DNA of 64,000 bases from Dreissena polymorpha (taxonomy: Eukaryota; Mollusca; Bivalvia; Myida; Dreissenidae). The first letter of the stretch is position 1. Each line of letters opens with the position of its first letter. This document shows, in pieces, positions 1 to 9,660 of this stretch. The stretch lies in assembly GCF_020536995.1 (NCBI RefSeq), contig NC_068355.1:121716532-121780531 (forward strand). Reading direction: 5' to 3'. The notes beneath the pieces are model-generated. The model was not told where the DNA came from. It did no database searches and saw nothing but the letters and a program-made list of their open reading frames with translations. The position numbers and the translations under genes were made by a program.

Positions 1-665
1 GTTATTGCATTACAGTTGTCAAGTTGCGTTATTGCATTACAGTTGTCAAGTTACGTTATTGCATTACAATTGTCAAGTTACGTGATTGCATAACAATTGT
101 CAAGTTACGTGATTGCATTAAAATTGTCAAGTTACGTTCATGCCTTACAGTCGTCAATTTGTGCTTTGATCATACAGTAAACAGTAATAAAGCTATGATA
201 TTGCCGCACAGATGCCGCGATGGATTAGTTCGTTATGATCGTCAAGTTAGGCTATTATCATACAGTAATAAAGATGCGTTATTGCCACACAGTAGCCCAG
301 TTGTGTTAATGCGTGCCCATTGTCAAAATGCGTGAATGCATGACAGTTGTCATGCTGCGATAATGCGTTACAGTTGTCAAGCTGCGTTAATGCGTGACAG
401 TTGTCATGCTGCGTTAATGCGTTACAGCTGTCAAGCCGCGTTAATGCGTGACAGTTGTCATGCTGCGTTAATGCGTTACAGTTGTCAAGCTGCGTTAATG
501 CGTGACAGTTGTCATGCTGCGTTAATGCGTTACAGTTGTCAAGCTGCGTTAATGCGTGACCCTTGCCATGCTGCGTTAATGCGTGAGAATTGCAAGCTGC
601 GTTAATGCGTGACAGTTGTCATGCTGCGTTAATGCGTTACAGTTGTCAAGCTGCGTTAATGCTGG
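1..665. repeat. 27-bp minisatellite with a 54-bp higher-order unit
   Basis: About 24 tandem copies of a 27-bp unit read GCGTTAATGCGTKACAG followed by TTGTCAWGCT. In the right part two variants alternate (GTTACAG..TCAAG and GTGACAG..TCATG), giving a 54-bp higher-order period. The left part uses an older variant built on TTATTGCATTACA. Because 27 is divisible by 3, frames stay open across the array and give a 9-residue peptide repeat (MRDSCHAAL / MRYSCQAAL). I read this as an artefact of the period, not as a gene. The array may continue left of the window. Confidence 0.9.
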
Positions 666-1107
666 ATGAACGTATCTAAAAGTACAGGTCGACGACTAGG
701 TCGATTTTTAAATAACTAAGTAGTTTGAACGTAATTGTTATTGATCTATGGAAAGTTTAGTTTTGAATGAATGTGAGAGGTCAGTTATAAGTTTTGATAT
801 TGCTCTGATTTTGCATGATTTTGGCTGCTATACGAGGCGTGTAGGTTTGCATGAATATGATTGGTCGATAAGGAGTTTCATCACAGCTCGGTAATTTGCA
901 TGATTGTAATTTTAAATAAGAAGTTCGAAAAAAGTTTGTTTATATCACCATTGTCTTTTATTGCGTTTAAAATGTCTCGATAGTTTGTACTTTTAGAACA
1001 AATTTACTGTCGAATCCGTTATGTTTCTATATAATGTAGTGCTAACGGAGTATATATGTAGGCGCCGACGATGTTTAGTTTTTATGGCTGTGATTGGTCT
1101 AATAGCC
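666..1107. other. Non-coding AT-rich stretch
   Basis: No convincing coding frame, RNA gene or repeat boundary is visible between the minisatellite and the LINE fragment. Confidence 0.5.
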
Positions 1108-1936
1108 TTTGCTTTGTCTGAATGTGGACGGCCGCCTTTGTATGTGACATGCACGGGTAAACTCATTGCATACTGGGTCAGGATTCTTCAGATGCCAACA
1201 AACAGATACCCGAGACAAATGTACATGCTTCTTCGAAACCTCGATTCACCAGGCAAAACCAATTGGGCTACACATGTGAAAAGAGTACTTTTCGAGAATG
1301 GCTTTGGCTATATTTGGTAAGCAAACGAAGTCGGAAATGCTAAAATGTTCATGTTCTTATTCAAAAACAGGCTTAAAGATTGTGCTCTGCAAAAACTCCA
1401 AGCTCAAATGGATAGTTCTCCTAAGGCGAAATATTATAAGGAATACAAAACATTACTTAATGTTGAACGATATCTGTCAATTGAGTTGCCTTGCGCATTA
1501 AAAATATATCTTTCAAATTTCCGATGTTCAGGACACGAGCTCATGATTGAGAAAGGCCGACACTTGAACATACCGCATAATCAAGCTTGTAAATTTTGTC
1601 TAATGCGAAATGTCTATATTGTAAAAGATGAGTACCATATGTTTATGCAGTGCCCATTGTATAACACACTTAGACACGATTTGTTTATTCCGCAGTGGCT
1701 GAATCAAATAGAAACTGTTCGTTTGTTCAATATGCTAATGGTCGATGAAAATGACAAGCACATATTTTTAATAGCCACATTTTTGTCTAAATGTAAAAAA
1801 GTACGAAGACATGTCATTAGCAAACAGCATTTATAACGTTTGCATAAGATGTCCATTTTTTCCTTTTTCCTTTAAAATGTAAATCCCATGTATTGAGACT
1901 GCCATAAAATATACACATATATATTTATGTGCCTGC
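1108..1936 (+). mobile_element. LINE 3' fragment (C-terminal part of a reverse-transcriptase ORF)
   Basis: One reading frame runs from about 1108 to 1836. It encodes the C-terminal tail typical of CR1/L2-like invertebrate LINEs: GRPPLYV, then KLIAYWVRILQM, NWATHVKRVLFENGFG, RCSGHELMIEKGR, and a zinc-knuckle-like CKFC...DEYHMFMQCPLY. A TAA at 1318-1320 interrupts this frame at the point where the family normally continues after GFG-W, so the copy is dead. Endonuclease and RT catalytic motifs are absent, consistent with 5' truncation during insertion. The 3' UTR continues to about 1936 and meets short TCAAG repeats. The clade is inferred from remembered family motifs. Confidence 0.75.
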
Positions 1937-2110
1937 TCAAGTCAAGTCAAGTCAAGTAATATTTATTTATAAAGTCGGGGTTTTAAACATGATAAACACA
2001 AGCTCTGAAGAGCTTTTAAAGCCGACTTATACATAACATTACATGATAACAACATGATATATAGTACATTCAATGAACACATAGTTATAACAATCCTGTA
2101 GTTGAGAAAC
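1935..2110 (-). mobile_element. Probable 3' tail of a minus-strand LINE
   Basis: Read on the minus strand, a hairpin-forming segment (AAGTCGGC ... CCCCGACTT) is followed by AATAAATA and then CTTGA repeats (1935-1957). This is the hairpin, A-rich signal and microsatellite arrangement seen at the 3' ends of CR1-like LINEs, and it matches the tail near 11600. No coding part of this copy was recognised upstream. It lies tail-to-tail with the plus-strand fragment before it. Confidence 0.4.
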
Positions 2111-2879
2111 AACAGAGAATATGAGTTTGAGTAAAATATTGCTTTAAAAGACTAGAGGTAACTTAATACATGTATTACTTAAAAAACAAAAAACAAAACG
2201 AAAACTCGCGTTTACATGTACTTAAAATATCAGACAAATTTAGAACTACAAAGCTTAGTAATGAACAAATAAATAGTGTACAAGGCATGCAATCATGAAA
2301 GGGCAAACATTAAAATGAAAAGCAGTACAAAGGAAAACCAAGGAACATAAAACACATTGAACATAACATAACAAAAACACACCAGTACATATAGGAACAT
2401 ATATTAAGCAAGCTAAAAACATAAGATAGCAGCTAAAAATAACATAGAACATAAAAATTCAAAAGCTATATAATATCATTAAGAACTAAGAATTACTTAT
2501 ATGTAATAATTACGTAATTATCATGCAAACTAGCTTTCATTTTAATACTGCATGCTTGTATTAAATTGTTTATTTATCTTTGATAATGAATAATGATTCT
2601 TAGATTACTTTATACGTATGTTACTATTGTGCATGCTAACTTGTCATAGGTATTTCATTATTAGGTAAACCATGTTTTGGTTAAAAAAAACTGCATAATT
2701 ATATTGTTTGGCATAGATAATGAATCATTTGCTGTGGCTTACCTTGTAAATATGTTTATACTTCCATTTTGATATATAAAAATTGTAAAATTATAATGTA
2801 CCGGGTATAGCAGTATTTGTTCTACAAAAGTGCATGTGTGTGTTGCATCATATGACTTTGTATTATTTAACTACTCAGT
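2111..2879. other. AT-rich non-coding stretch
   Basis: No gene seen. The stretch is probably LINE untranslated sequence between two opposed 3' tails, but no internal landmark proves that. Confidence 0.4.
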
Positions 2880-2966
2880 TTATTTTATATAATAATGCAA
2901 TAACACTGTCTGTATTATGGGCTGGTGGCCTTTGACTACAAAATAAATATTCGTATTCGTATTCGC
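2880..2966 (+). mobile_element. Probable 3' tail of a plus-strand LINE
   Basis: A short hairpin (GGGCTGGTGGCC) is followed by AAATAAATAT and three to four TATTCG repeats. This is a LINE-type 3' terminus with a microsatellite tail. No coding part is recognisable upstream. Confidence 0.45.
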
Positions 2967-2984
2967 AAGGATTATTTAAGTCTT

Positions 2985-3485
2985 TCAGGAAAAACTGGGT
3001 TTAATGCATATGCGTACAGTGTCGTCCCAGATAGGCCTGTGCATTAGTCACAGGCTAATAAGGAACGACACTTTCCGCCTAAGTTGTATTTTGTAGGCAA
3101 TTGTCAAGAACATACATTCAATAGAGATAACTATTCCCAATAACTTATCAATTGTTTTACCTACTATCCAGTCTTTGTATATGTTCTACTTACTGATTGT
3201 GATGTTGAAGTATACATTATGTATTTTACCAATTTATGTTATATAATTATCTGGCAGAGGATACAGATAATATTGCGAAAACTTGTAATCCAATCCAATG
3301 CATATTTGATGCAATAAATACGCTTAAACAAAACTAAACTTATCTGGATTTGCGCTAGGGTCTTGTTTAAATCTTAAAATACAACACACACGGAAATTAT
3401 CGCCCGACGCTAATCGCACAGGCTAATCTCGGACGACCCTTTAGGCACATGCATTAAGTCCCATTGCCCCAGCACGAGGCTTGTT
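2985..3485. mobile_element. MITE (GTGTCGTCCCAG family), split by an insertion
   Basis: The left half (about 2985-3097) carries GGGTTTAATGCATATGCG and GTGTCGTCCCAG...GGCCTGTGC. The right half (about 3338-3485) carries CGCACAGGCTAATC, CACATGCATTAAG and a terminal CCCAGCACGAGGC. Together they match the uninterrupted copies at 50600-50845 and 51569-51780. The terminal inverted repeat is built on CTGGGAAAATNGG and TTAATGCATGTGC. Confidence 0.7.
3098..3337 (+). mobile_element. LINE 3' end inserted in the MITE
   Basis: About 240 bp separates the two MITE halves. It ends with a hairpin (TGCATATTTGATGCA), AATAAATAC and an A-rich stretch, again the 3' terminus style of CR1-like LINEs. Exact junctions and a target duplication were not resolved. 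Confidence 0.45.
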
Positions 3486-4052
3486 TTCTGGTGCCTCTGT
3501 TACGGAAAGGCAGGTTTAGCGGCATATTCAGCCCGAGGTTACTTTTTGCGACGCCGGTTTCAAATTAAGGCGCCTTGTGCGTGTTAATAACTCAGGAATG
3601 ATTTTGATTGGTGATTAGTGATTTATTAAAAGCCGGTAACTCAGCAGTGTTAAATTATTGTGACTGGTCGATACAGTGTCTATATAATCTATATAGCTTT
3701 GCATGCTTGTGATTGGTCATTTCGGAATTTCGAAATAGAACGGTAGTTTTACGTGTATCTTGTTTAAGCAACTTTGGACAATATTTCCTATTCGATGAGA
3801 ATTTTTTATGAATTAATTAGTTTTAAATGGCTATGGATGGCAAACAAAAGGCCCTGGAGAAATTCGATTGTAATAGTATTGTTTGATTGCTAAGCGGCTA
3901 CCTAACATCTAAGCAAGCCAGCAAAATATTGTTGATAATATGGAGATCGCGGAACTATTAGTAAAACCTCAGCAAGCTTTTCTTAAACGTTTGCGTGAAC
4001 CGCAAGAGAAAGCGATGATGGTGGGAACAATTGCCGGTCATACAAATACTTC
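3486..4052. other. Non-coding stretch
   Basis: No gene or RNA recognised. An open frame at 3940-4191 runs into the fold-back arm and resembles nothing known to me. Confidence 0.4.
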
Positions 4053-4935
4053 TCATATATATTTATGGAACGCCATAGCGTCTAACGTTTATACATTTCT
4101 TTCTGTCTTCTTTATAATGTGTCTTATTTTGTCAAACCGTCGTGATATCTTGTCCATGTTTGTTGTTGTCTTGTCAAAACACAGTCTCTGAATGTGGTGC
4201 TTACTTGTCTAAATACAGCCTTATTATGCCAAACCATCCTGTTATCTTGTCCAAATGTGAAGTTGATTTGTCAAAACACAGTCTTATTATGCCAAACAGT
4301 CATGTTATCTTTTCCAAATTTGATGTTGACTTTTCGAAACACAGTCTTATTATGTCAAACTGTAACTTTGTCCAAATTTGGTGTTGACTTGTAAAAACAC
4401 AGTTCTACTATGTCAAACCGTCGTGTTATCTTGTCAAAATCTGGTGCTGACTTGTCAAAATACAGTCTTATGACATTATAGGACTGTATTTTGACAAGTA
4501 AACATCAAATTTAAACATGATAATACGACTGTTTGACATAATAGGACTACATGTATTTTTGACAAGTCAACATCAAATTTTGACAAGATAATACGACGGT
4601 TTTACATAATAGGACTGTATTTTGACAAGTCAACACCACATGTGAACATGATAACACGACTGTTTGACATTATAAGACTGTAGTTTGACAAGTCAACATA
4701 AAATTTAGACAAGAAAATACAACGGTTTTACAAAATAGGACTGTATTTTGACTAGTCAACACCACATTTGAACATAATAACACGATGGTTTGACATAAAA
4801 AGTATGTTTTTTGACAAGTCAACACCACATATGGACAAGATATCACGACGGTTTGACATAATAAGACACTTTCCAAAGAAGACAGAAAGAAATGTAACAA
4901 CGCAAGACAGCTATGGCGTTCAATATATATATCCA
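4053..4935. mobile_element. Fold-back element with tandem-repeat arms
   Basis: The two halves are inverted copies around a centre near 4475. The left arm begins near TTTATGGAACGCCATAG, continues with TTTCTTTCTGTCTTCTTT and TGTCAAACCGTCGTGATA, then has about five imperfect units of some 63 bp (TTGTCAAAACACAGTC ... TTATTATGTCAAAC). The right arm carries the reverse complement of each part, ending near CTATGGCGTTCAATATAT. Arms are about 430 bp with almost no spacer. Tandem units within long inverted arms recall fold-back (FB-like) DNA elements. The 63-bp period keeps frames open on both strands, so the 66-88-residue frames here are artefacts. No transposase is present. Confidence 0.75.
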
Positions 4936-6339
4936 TATTAGTCTTGGTAAGCGGTGTGTATCGTACGTATCGAACGTGCCGCGTCGTGAGAAAGCGGGTA
5001 TTATGCTTAATGCTCCATTCGCGCAGTCTTGTAAGGAGCTACATTGAAAGCTATAGTCACGCAAGGTTTCGCGGTATCATAAGCGGACATTATGAGTCGT
5101 CATCAGATAACACGGATGGAGAGACATAACTGGAGCTGCATTGCTCGGATATGTCTCAAAGCCCGTTTCCGCACGTTACGGTTCAAACAAACACATACCA
5201 TGGAACACGTTTCTCTCCCCGTTTGTAAATAGCAATGCGCTGAAATTTCTGATGTGAGGGAATGGAGAACTTAACTTATTAATAAAATATTTGCATATAT
5301 AAGGCATTTTATGATGTATTTACATTCTCAGCTCTTTGTATCATATACTAATGTTTTTAAGCCCAATATTATATATTTGCTCAACAATAAAAAAAATAAT
5401 GTTTATTAGTTCGATGCGGGTCATTAAATCAGTTTATATGAATATATAATAAGAGAAAATCGTCCGATTCGTTGGAAACAAAACCCATTTGACAATATTG
5501 CATTTGAAGCCAACATAAAAAACTAGCTCCCTAACTAAAATATCGAATAACACAAAATACCTTTCTCACTACAGTTTTTCATCGGCAAACACACAACTTT
5601 GTATAGTTTTGATGTGTCGCAATAAACATGTGTGAGCTCGAAATCTACATTAAATGGTCACTTTACAATCACCATTAAAAACAACAACATGCAATTAATT
5701 TTTGTACGTGTTGGGAAACTGAATATATTGGCTTTGGTTAAGAATATCTACGAGTATTTACTGTGAACAATTAGTGTACTATCGTATCGTCATAGCACAG
5801 CGTCGTTTCGAGGATCAAGCACGTTTTCTAACTTACAAAACGTTTCCGACTGACGTTTATTTCACGGTGCGCCTATGTGCACAAAGGGGGCGTGATCTTC
5901 CACCGGAAAACTACAGGAACCCTTACCTGTCGTGCCACCGGGCACCGTCACCCCTCCACTTCCGGTACCACAAAACAACGGAACGACGAAGATTGCGATT
6001 TCCAGGTCTCTAGACGTTCTTGATTTGGCCTTCATCATGGGCAAAACGGTTTTAGATGGTCGCTTAGCGACTGTCTAAGGTGGTTAGTCTAAAATTCAGG
6101 TCGATACGCCTTAGCTACTAGGAGCCCAATACCCGCTTACTACGCGTATCCGCGCGAGAAAGAGTTGTATAATTTATGCAAGAGGTTTGAGTTCTCCAAT
6201 TATATTCATTCACAAATGGAAACATGATATTAATATCGTATTAAATGCAATAGTTTCGAACGGTGTTTTTATAAAAAAGAATCAATAAACAATGATCGTA
6301 TTGTACGTGTCGCGGAGGAGATTTTTTATGAATGAATAA
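4936..6339. other. Non-coding stretch with a GC-richer patch
   Basis: 5770-6060 is richer in G+C than its surroundings and is open on both strands, but neither translation resembles a known protein and no intron signals frame it convincingly. Nothing else was recognised. Confidence 0.4.
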
Positions 6340-6960
6340 AATAGTCCACTTTCTGCAGCGTCTTCATGACGTAGTATTTTTGCTCAGTCCATTCATAACT
6401 TGAGGCTATTAATAGATGCGCCTGTCGATAAACAAAGGAAAGTCCACGGGCGATAACAATGCAATAGGTAACGCTCTCACATACACATCAATGACGTAGT
6501 ACAGGTCATTCGTAAATTGAGGCTATTAATAGATTCGGGAAAAGGTTAACGCTTATTTATATTCTCAATTTATAAAATGTTGAACATAAGTTCAACAATA
6601 ACTTCAGCGATACGATAGACAAAAACAAAAAAATGTTTCATAATCGCTAAACCCGAATATAACAAACAATTTATAATAATAATACGAATGACCTGTTTCG
6701 TAACCTCGTTCATGCTACTACAGCGGGTATTTCTGGAAAACGTTCTTTGGTTCTCAACAGATAGCGAGGATCTTTTGTATTTACGGGTGCTAGCAACGCA
6801 ATAGTAGAAGGTTAGTAGAAGGTTTAGCTTGTTTATATTCACAGTTCTCAATACATAGATAGTTGGATATGAGTTCATCAATTACTACAGGCATACTATA
6901 GGCAACCGCGAAAATGCTTTATAATCGCTTTAACCGAAAACAACTAAATATATTATATTA
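6340..6960. repeat. Diverged direct repeats
   Basis: Two short direct repeats lie at about 6363-6420 and 6489-6535, sharing ATGACGTAGTA and GAGGCTATTAATAGAT. A second pair lies at about 6545-6680 and 6820-6960, sharing TTTATATTC, GAGTTCA/AAGTTCA and TTATAATCGCT, with a period near 275 bp. Both look like old local duplications. No coding function is seen. Confidence 0.5.
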
Positions 6961-7316
6961 AATATATTTATAACAATAAATATCTTTTAAAAATGAAGTC
7001 GGCGTATACGCTGACTTTGAAATAAAGTTTGCAATTTACTTTTCTAAATAAATAAATACAATTAAACAAAAGTTAAACTATTGTGTTGTGTTTTTCACTT
7101 GTAAGATGCATATTCACCACATGAAATGTGTGTTAGCATTGTCAAACCACACATTAGTGGGAGTAGATAAAAAATATACTACGGGAGAGCACTTCATATA
7201 TGTCCTCATATGCCTTATTATGAGTATCTTTCTTCACTATCGAAATATATCGTATGTTGATATTTGATTTTAACGCAGTTTTCTTTCGACACATTTAAAT
7301 CACACGTCAATAGCAC
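6961..7316. other. Non-coding stretch
   Basis: AT-rich. Nothing recognised. Confidence 0.4.
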
Positions 7317-7506
7317 CGTCATGCGAAAATGGGTCTTATGCGTTTCAGCAAGCGTTTGTTAAACCCAGCATGTGCTTTTGCGCAGTCAGGCTGTTCGCTA
7401 TAAAATCACTCAATATGTTATGTTTCTCCTTACCAGAAGGAGAGATAGCTGAGTGGGCTATTTATATAATGGGCGCATATGGAATAAGACCCATTTTCGC
7501 ATGACG
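7317..7506. mobile_element. 190-bp MITE with near-perfect TIRs
   Basis: The left end CGTCATGCGAAAATGGGTCT is matched by the reverse complement at the right end (AGACCCATTTTCGCATGACG). The interior has CTGTTCGCTATAAAA and carries no frame. I recall this as a common dispersed bivalve repeat. A target-site duplication is not evident. Confidence 0.75.
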
Positions 7507-8530
7507 AGGATCATGACAAATCTCATAGCGAATTGAAAATGCCACATTTAGGAACAATGCTTTTTGATACAAAATTGAATTCAAAATAGCAAACTTGTTA
7601 ATAATGGAAGCCTATCCACACATTAAGGAATGATTTCCAGACGTGCTGACCAAGTACGACAAACATTGTGGTATGATAATTAAACGATTTTCTCTTATCG
7701 TGACACTATACTATTTCGCTAATGATTGTTTTCTCATTTTGGAGGCGAAAGTGAAATTCTGCGAGATGGATTGTAACGCGTAATTGTAACAGGGCCACAA
7801 TTTGTGTCGTGTGAGCATACAGAGAGTAGTCCGGAATTCCTTACACTGAACAGTGCTACATCCTTTTAATTGAGCACATACGCAGTGATGTAGCAAAAAT
7901 TCAGAGGTTGTATCTCGAATCAGCTTATCAAATATTCGAAAATAGTCATGCGTGTCTGTTGGCGTTATGTAAAAGTCACTAAGATGAAAACTGAGTAAAA
8001 CAGCTATGCCTAAAAGCGCATTAGTGCTCTATACCTACGTTTATGTCAGCGTTGTTGACATCGTGTGAACTGCTCGGGTAACAAGTAAAGCATAAACAGC
8101 AATGTTTATATACTTTTATTCCTCCATATACAAGATACGAAGATTATTGTATATTTTGAATTTGTATATGGTGTCAAAAATCAAATGTTTTGTACACGGA
8201 ACTTTCATTATGAATTTATATTCTTGGTGAGATTGTTATTTGATATTAGAAAAAATATTCCTTTAATATGATGGTGACTGCACATTTTTTTATATTAAGT
8301 TCTCATTACCATTTTCATCATATTTTCTATGCTTTCTAAGTTATTTCTATGAAATAATAAGAATGATAAAAAGTCCACACAAAACTCGGCCCGTGCGCTA
8401 TGACACACACTTTATAAAGTTGAATGGCGTGTGTTCATTTTAAACTTGCGATTGATTTTGAAAAATGAATTGCGTGTTAAATTATGCAATAGCGAACATC
8501 TTCAGTGCCTTCAGCGCTTTGATTAATGTG
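7507..8530. other. Non-coding stretch upstream of the VWA pseudogene
   Basis: No recognisable exon was found for the missing N-terminal VWA segment (the DxTGSMG motif), which should lie shortly before 8535 if the gene copy were complete. Confidence 0.45.
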
Positions 8531-8534
8531 TGTC

Positions 8535-9660
8535 TACATCCAAACCGCTCGCAACAAATTTATACGAGTGGACGACGAGACGGCACATAGCTCGAAAACG
8601 AGCATCAGGTTCGCTCTTGTTTAGTACGGAGATCATCCTCCAGAAGATTCGAAATATGTTGTCCGGAAGCATGACTTGACGTCTTCGAATTTGGAAATGA
8701 AGTCCTGGTTGGTTCGCGCAGAAGCAGATGTTGGTGGTGAAATACCGGAAGCCGTCGCTGCCGCTCTTAACGCCAATGTAGAGCTTTCATAGAGAAAGAA
8801 TGCCGTTTAACCCATTTATACCTAGCGTCTAGAAAAAAGGCCTTGGCAGAAATTCCGTTAAGCAAACAGCGCAGACCCTGCTGAGACGCCGCCTAAATGC
8901 TGCGTCTCATCAGGGTCAGCGCTGTTTGCTTACAGGAATTCCTGTAAGAAATATTCCAAATATAGAAAATATATTCTAGACATCAATAATTTTGGAAATA
9001 AATTGATTCAATTTAGAAGGATGGGAGAGTCCACTAGGCATAAATGGGTTAAATAGCAGTTTTAATTTCTGATGCGCATCCACGCCGACTCGAACCCGAC
9101 ATAGATAATACGTTCATACAAGCAGAACCAAACGGTCTGGATCCAGTTTCAATATCGCACGAAATCAGAAAACTCGGCGTGAGCATGTACGCGATGGGGT
9201 GCGAACCTTCAAGCATGCCATACCGGGATCTCTTCATGGTCATGGCGCACGGAACGGGCGTCCAATACATCCGCTTGAATAGCATGTGGAAACTGTTATA
9301 CGCTATCATCGGCGGTGCAAAAGGAGAGCTGTCCTCGCAAAAGTTCGCCTCTGAGGTTCTACATGAAGTACAAAAAGTCATTTAAGCTTGCGACCAAGTC
9401 GACGAGAAACATATTGCCGATAGGTGTGTATCAGAAGTAAGATAGCGCAAACGTTGAGGCGGCGCAGCTGTTGCAGAATCTCAGTCTCTGGGAAGGCCAG
9501 CAGGTGGATCATCGAAATAGTCGTTACGCGGAACATGGAAGAAGCGAGCCATGTATTTAAAAAAGGCGTGCCTGCTTCTAGGGTTGTAATGTCAGGACGT
9601 TCGAGTATGATGCCAGATAGTGCTTACGGGTCATCATTCGTATAAGACAGTTGAGCAATG
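8535..9660 (+). pseudogene. VWA-domain protein pseudogene (VwkA/alpha-kinase-like VWA)
   Basis: One plus-strand frame gives a von Willebrand factor A domain of the kind found in VwkA-type and related bivalve proteins: RFALV-YGDHPPED, AEADVGGEIPEAVAAAL, then after an insertion AVLISDA, GLDPVSI, LGVSMYAMGCEPS, MPYRDLFMVMAHGTG and AIIGGA. The copy is dead. In-frame stops lie at 8622-8624, 8790-8792 (where the family has Trp) and 8808-8810. A MITE splits it at 8811-9048, and the frame ends at 9384-9386 after HEVQKVI. Similarity continues in other frames to about 9660 (NMEEASHVFKKG), as expected of this family's C-terminal tail. The 5' metal-binding motif is missing. No introns are visible over roughly 880 bp, so a processed copy is possible but unproven. 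Confidence 0.8.
8811..9048. mobile_element. TTAA-flanked MITE, CCCATTTATGCCTAG family (copy 1)
   Basis: The ends are CCCATTTATACCTAGCG and CTAGGCATAAATGGG, flanked by TTAA at 8807-8810 and 9049-9052. A central hairpin carries GCAAACAGCGCAGACCC ... GAGACGCCGC and its complement. TTAA target sites with CCC termini suggest mobilisation by a piggyBac-type transposase (inference). The element has no coding capacity. It sits inside the VWA pseudogene, and removing it with one TTAA makes the two sides of the domain contiguous in frame. Confidence 0.85.

Noticed and set aside
336-605. 89-codon frame with nine-residue repeats
   Set aside because: It is produced by the 27-bp tandem array. It has no independent start context or domain.
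4142-4936. Several 66-88-codon frames on both strands
   Set aside because: They follow the 63-bp period of the fold-back arms and mirror each other.
5862-6044. GC-richer frame with a CAG/GTAAGG donor-like site on the minus strand
   Set aside because: The peptide resembles nothing known, and no acceptor or partner exon was found.
9049-9381. 110-codon minus-strand frame
   Set aside because: It is the antisense of the VWA-domain frame, which matches a known family on the plus strand.
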